Source: Thermoanaerobaculales bacterium (lineage in GTDB: Bacteria; Acidobacteriota; Thermoanaerobaculia; Thermoanaerobaculales; Sulfomarinibacteraceae). Taken from it: a DNA stretch of 8,210 bases. The translations under genes were made by a program, and so were the position numbers. Under the pieces are notes generated by a model. It saw only the letters and a list, made by a program, of their open reading frames with translations. It did no database searches and was not told where the DNA came from. Below are positions 5,488-8,210 of this stretch, one piece after another. Positions within the stretch are counted from its first letter, which is position 1. Each line of letters starts with the position of its first letter. The stretch spans positions 1 through 8,210 of the forward strand of contig JAOZPW010000178.1 of NCBI GenBank assembly GCA_029932545.1, read 5' to 3'.

Positions 5488-6720
5488 TTATGACATGGCA
5501 TCATTTTGGGTAGCCTCGCGACAGGCCGCCTCGATCTCGTTTCTTGTCGGAAACTCAGGCCCTTGGAAGATGGCGAGGGTCTTTCCTGAACCCAACCTCA
5601 AGATCTCCAGAACTGCTCGGAATTCGGCCTCGGCCCGCCCTGACCAGCCCACGCCTTCAAGACAAAGCCCGAGGCGGTAGCGTACCTGGTAGGAGTCCGG
5701 TTGGAGATACAAAGAGGCGCGGTAATACCGCAGCGCCAATCGAAGATCCTCCTCAATCTCCGCCTGACGGCCCGCGACGGCAAAGGCCACCCAATCCTTG
5801 GCGCCGCCATCAGATTCAAACCTGGTCGTTTCGGCCGGCAGGGGCTTCGGGGCAGTAGCCGACCCTTGGGGTTCGCGTGATTTTCGATTGGCCACGACCT
5901 CAGGGGGGGACTCTTCCTCATGACGCCTTCGATATACAAACACACCGTTTCGTTCTTCAGCTTTCATGCCGGGGGCCACATGCATCAGGCTCTCGGAGGG
6001 GCCGACGAGCAGAAAACCATCGGGAGCGAGAAGCTGCTCAATACTGCGGACAACCCTCGCTTGTGATTCCTTCCTGAAATAGATCAGTACGTTTCGGAGA
6101 AGAATGACGTCGAATGGTTGGCCGGGTACCTCGAGAGGCTCTCGGACAAGGTTTATCAGGCCATACTCGATGTGACGCCGAATTTCGGAATTGAGTTCGT
6201 AGCTCCCTGCGTGAGTTGTGAAATGCCGGTCGAGAGACTCTGCCGGTACCCGGCGGACGGCCCGTCGAGAAAACCGGGCCCGCCGTGCGGCTTCCAATGC
6301 TTCGGCATCGACATCAGTTCCCACCACGGACCACCGAACATTGGTCCCGCCGAGACATTCGTTCAGTACAACAGCCAACGTCGCCGGCTCCTCGCCTCGG
6401 GCGCAGCCCGCCGACCAGATCCGAAGAGACCTCCGGCCGGAGTCCACCAACTCCGGGATAATGTTCTCGCTCAGACACTTGAATTGCTGGGGTGCACGAA
6501 ACAGTGAACTCTCTTTGACCGTTACTCGACTGAGGAGGACCCTCCATTCGTCGCTGTCGGGATTCCGTCTCAGAGCATCGACATATGCGCTGGTGTCCTT
6601 GAAACTACAGATTGCTGCCCTTTTCCCGGCCCAGTCGGTCAGGCGCTGCAACTCACGATCGGGAAGAACGATTCCGCTCATCCTCTCAACGAGCAACATC
6701 AGCTTCCGGCCTGGAGTCAC
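5488..6720 (-). CDS. cheR: CheR-type chemoreceptor methyltransferase with C-terminal TPR-like tail
   Basis: This 410-residue protein transfers methyl groups from S-adenosylmethionine to receptor glutamates. It has the helical CheR N-terminal domain (about 1-80, with VTVKESSLFRAPQQF at 66-80) and then the SAM-binding fold. The latter shows RIWSAGCARGEEPATL at 100-115, the GTDVD acidic motif at 134-138, and FDVILLRNVLIYFRK at 203-217. A variable linker (about 265-320) leads to a helical tail, LALRYYRASLYLQPDSYQVR then YRLGLCLEGVGW and AEAEFRAVLEIL, resembling one to two TPR units. The start is GTG at 6720: it overlaps the cheB stop as GTGA, and GGAGG lies 5 nt upstream. Differences from common family forms are K-E-S instead of N-E-T before the FR motif, and CARGEEPAT instead of CSTGEEPYS. 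The TPR tail is as in WspC and FrzF, where it takes part in partner interactions. Confidence 0.93.
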   Translation of the reverse strand: MTPGRKLMLLVERMSGIVLPDRELQRLTDWAGKRAAICSFKDTSAYVDALRRNPDSDEWRVLLSRVTVKESSLFRAPQQFKCLSENIIPELVDSGRRSLRIWSAGCARGEEPATLAVVLNECLGGTNVRWSVVGTDVDAEALEAARRARFSRRAVRRVPAESLDRHFTTHAGSYELNSEIRRHIEYGLINLVREPLEVPGQPFDVILLRNVLIYFRKESQARVVRSIEQLLAPDGFLLVGPSESLMHVAPGMKAEERNGVFVYRRRHEEESPPEVVANRKSREPQGSATAPKPLPAETTRFESDGGAKDWVAFAVAGRQAEIEEDLRLALRYYRASLYLQPDSYQVRYRLGLCLEGVGWSGRAEAEFRAVLEILRLGSGKTLAIFQGPEFPTRNEIEAACREATQNDAMS

Positions 6721-7736
6721 CGGTGCCTCCTACCTTCAATGTGGTCCTTCAGGAACCTACCCAATGCCGTTGGCGGCTGCGCAATCGTTGCAGCGCCGCG
6801 TTTGATGGCGGCCCCGGGCATACCAAATACGACACTTGTTGCCTGATCCTGAACCAGGGTCAGACAACCTGCTCGCTGAAGACTCAACAACCCCTCGACC
6901 CCATCATTGCCCATGCCCGATAGCAGGACTCCCGCCGTGCCTTCTGGTTTCGAGTCGGCAATTGACTGAAACAGATGGTCCACCGAAGGCAGATGGCCGT
7001 GATTCGGAGGACTCTCCCGGTCAAGCCGAATGACTGATCCCTCTGAGATTATCAGATGGGCCCCTGGGCCGGCTACCAAGACCCGGCCCGGTGACAGGAG
7101 TTCACCGTCTTTGGCGATATCTACATCGGTCCAAGGCAGGATCCGGCGTAACCATTGAACGTATTCGGATTCGAAACCCACGCTGATATGCTGCACAATC
7201 ACCACTGCGGTCTTTTCAAGCGCCGTCCCGATGGTCTTCAGCATCTCGCCAGTGGCGTCAGGTCCACCGGCGGATCCGCCCACTGCGATCAGGTCCAACC
7301 TCTTCTCTACACCAACGGGTAATCTGCTGCCAGGGTCAGCGAGACCGGAGCTACCATTTCTCATGCCTTCGAGCGCTGAAACGAGCGTTGAGCAAAGGAC
7401 CTTCCATCCATTTGGACTTGTAGGTTTTTCCAAAGAAATACAATGTTCCGGCCACCCGGGTGGTGCCTGATCACGATCTCCAAGTGGTAAAAGAATGACC
7501 GCCGGGATCGCTGAGCGATCAAGATGTGCTGCAATAACAGGCCAGGAGCCGGCATTATCCAGATCCAGACCTATGACCACGGCATCCACCGACCCGGGGG
7601 CTGCGCCCTTTTCCAGAAGGATGGACGTCGGATGACTGCCAATACAAGTCAGGTGCTGGGAATCACCAATCCTTCGTCTCAAAAGGGCTCGAATCGAGGC
7701 CGACTGATCGAAGATCATCACTCGAAGCAGATTCAT
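6717..7736 (-). CDS. cheB: CheB-type protein-glutamate methylesterase with degenerate receiver domain
   Basis: CheB removes receptor methyl groups (and deamidates glutamines), opposing CheR. The 339-residue protein has the standard order: receiver domain about 1-120, linker 121-145, esterase domain 146-335. The esterase triad is present: Ser155 in VGGSAGGP, His183 in VQHIS, and Asp278 in SGMGNDGVEGL; VAGPGAHL at 221-228 and FGMPGAA at 304-310 are also typical. The receiver is unusual. Its first acidic pocket reads MIFDQSAS (one Asp replaced by Gln11). Where the phospho-accepting Asp belongs, the strand reads DAVVIGLDLD, with Gly56 at the site. The Lys-Pro pair (Lys104) remains. So phosphorylation-gated activation is unlikely. 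The ATG at 7736 overlaps the upstream kinase stop as ATGA, and the cheB stop overlaps the cheR GTG, giving a tightly coupled operon. Confidence 0.93.
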   Translation of the reverse strand: MNLLRVMIFDQSASIRALLRRRIGDSQHLTCIGSHPTSILLEKGAAPGSVDAVVIGLDLDNAGSWPVIAAHLDRSAIPAVILLPLGDRDQAPPGWPEHCISLEKPTSPNGWKVLCSTLVSALEGMRNGSSGLADPGSRLPVGVEKRLDLIAVGGSAGGPDATGEMLKTIGTALEKTAVVIVQHISVGFESEYVQWLRRILPWTDVDIAKDGELLSPGRVLVAGPGAHLIISEGSVIRLDRESPPNHGHLPSVDHLFQSIADSKPEGTAGVLLSGMGNDGVEGLLSLQRAGCLTLVQDQATSVVFGMPGAAIKRGAATIAQPPTALGRFLKDHIEGRRHR

Positions 7737-8210
7737 CGGTGGCCACCAAGCCTGCGGATGAGGGCAACCAGCTCCCGGCCGTCAAGGTTCTGTTTGGCCA
7801 GGTAGGCATCCGCCCCAGCGTCCAGCCCGGCCATCCTGTCTGAAGCCTGGTCCCGAGTCGACACGACTACCACGGGGAGATGTTCCCAATCAGCCGAGCG
7901 GCGGACCTGACGCGTCAGCTCAAGACCATCAATGCCGGGCATTTCAATATCTGTGACGAGACAGTCGATTCCTCCGTCCTTGAGTATTCCAAGTGCACTC
8001 TCCCCTGATGCCACCGATGTGACCTCAAGCTCGGCATCCATCAGAATCCGCCGAATCATTTCTCTGGTAATTTTTGAATCGTCAACCAGCAAGACTTTGA
8101 GTACCGGAGCTGGAGCCGATCTCTGAACAGATGCTTGAATCTCGTCATCGGAGGTCCTGACGAAGTACTGTAGATCGAGTACGGCAATCGGGGTGCCGTC
8201 CACGGTCAAG
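7733..8210 (-). CDS. cheA: CheA-type hybrid histidine kinase, C-terminal CheW-end plus receiver (5' end off window)
   Basis: Only the last 158 codons lie in the window, and the frame is open to the right edge, so no start is seen. The first residues (TVDGTPIAVLDLQYFVR) resemble the end of a CheW-like domain, as at the C-terminus of CheA. A linker of about 20 residues follows, then a complete receiver domain at about 37-156. The receiver has VDDS (Asp43, Asp44), the phospho-acceptor Asp87 in VTDIEMPGIDG, VVVVSTRD with the Ser/Thr switch near 117-118, and AYLAKQN with Lys139. The pattern matches CheA-CheY hybrid kinases such as FrzE and WspE. A CheV-type protein (CheW plus receiver) is the alternative, but CheA hybrid is favoured because cheB and cheR follow immediately. 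The stop overlaps the cheB ATG by 4 nt. This receiver is intact, unlike that of CheB. Confidence 0.82.
   Translation of the reverse strand, partial: LTVDGTPIAVLDLQYFVRTSDDEIQASVQRSAPAPVLKVLLVDDSKITREMIRRILMDAELEVTSVASGESALGILKDGGIDCLVTDIEMPGIDGLELTRQVRRSADWEHLPVVVVSTRDQASDRMAGLDAGADAYLAKQNLDGRELVALIRRLGGHR

Overview
The window is GC-rich chromosomal DNA from a bacterium, with no phage, integrase, transposase, tRNA, rRNA or CRISPR signal. Short intergenic gaps, stop/start overlaps and clear Shine-Dalgarno sequences show bacterial gene organisation. The gene mix (ScpAB condensin subunits, a SMUG1-type uracil-DNA glycosylase, and a chemosensory cluster with a hybrid CheA and a TPR-tailed CheR) suggests an environmental, non-enteric lineage such as Desulfobacterota, Myxococcota or Acidobacteriota. 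That placement is a guess from gene content.

Left part (1-2200): a minus-strand operon scpA > scpB > SMUG1-type glycosylase. scpA and scpB overlap by 11 nt, and only 7 nt separate scpB from the glycosylase gene, whose 3' end lies beyond the left edge. A divergent plus-strand gene (2199-2795) encodes a DEDDy-type 3'-5' exonuclease domain protein.

Middle (2796-3784): two abutting perfect hairpins, then a decayed minus-strand relic of a Kup-type potassium transporter with a large internal deletion and frame change. A plus-strand gene for a four-helix membrane protein of unknown function (3162-3617) follows.

The most unusual gene is at 3785-5443 (plus strand). It has an N-terminal transmembrane segment, a small extracytoplasmic Cache/PAS-like region, a second transmembrane segment, a HAMP-like linker, and then a RelA/SpoT-type (p)ppGpp synthetase domain with its key residues. 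It has no HD hydrolase, TGS or ACT domain. It reads as a membrane receptor whose output is alarmone synthesis, unlike the ribosome-tuned long RSH enzymes and the soluble small alarmone synthetases. Its N-terminal start is uncertain.

Right part (5488-8210): a minus-strand chemosensory operon, convergent with the synthetase gene, in the order CheA-type hybrid kinase (only its CheW-domain end and receiver are in the window) > cheB > cheR, each junction a 4-nt stop/start overlap. CheB keeps its esterase catalytic residues but its receiver has Gly where the phospho-accepting Asp should be. CheR carries a TPR-like tail. A hybrid CheA, a CheB and a TPR-tailed CheR are also found in Frz- and Wsp-type systems that control functions other than flagella. 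Adjacency to the alarmone synthetase suggests, but does not show, a functional link.
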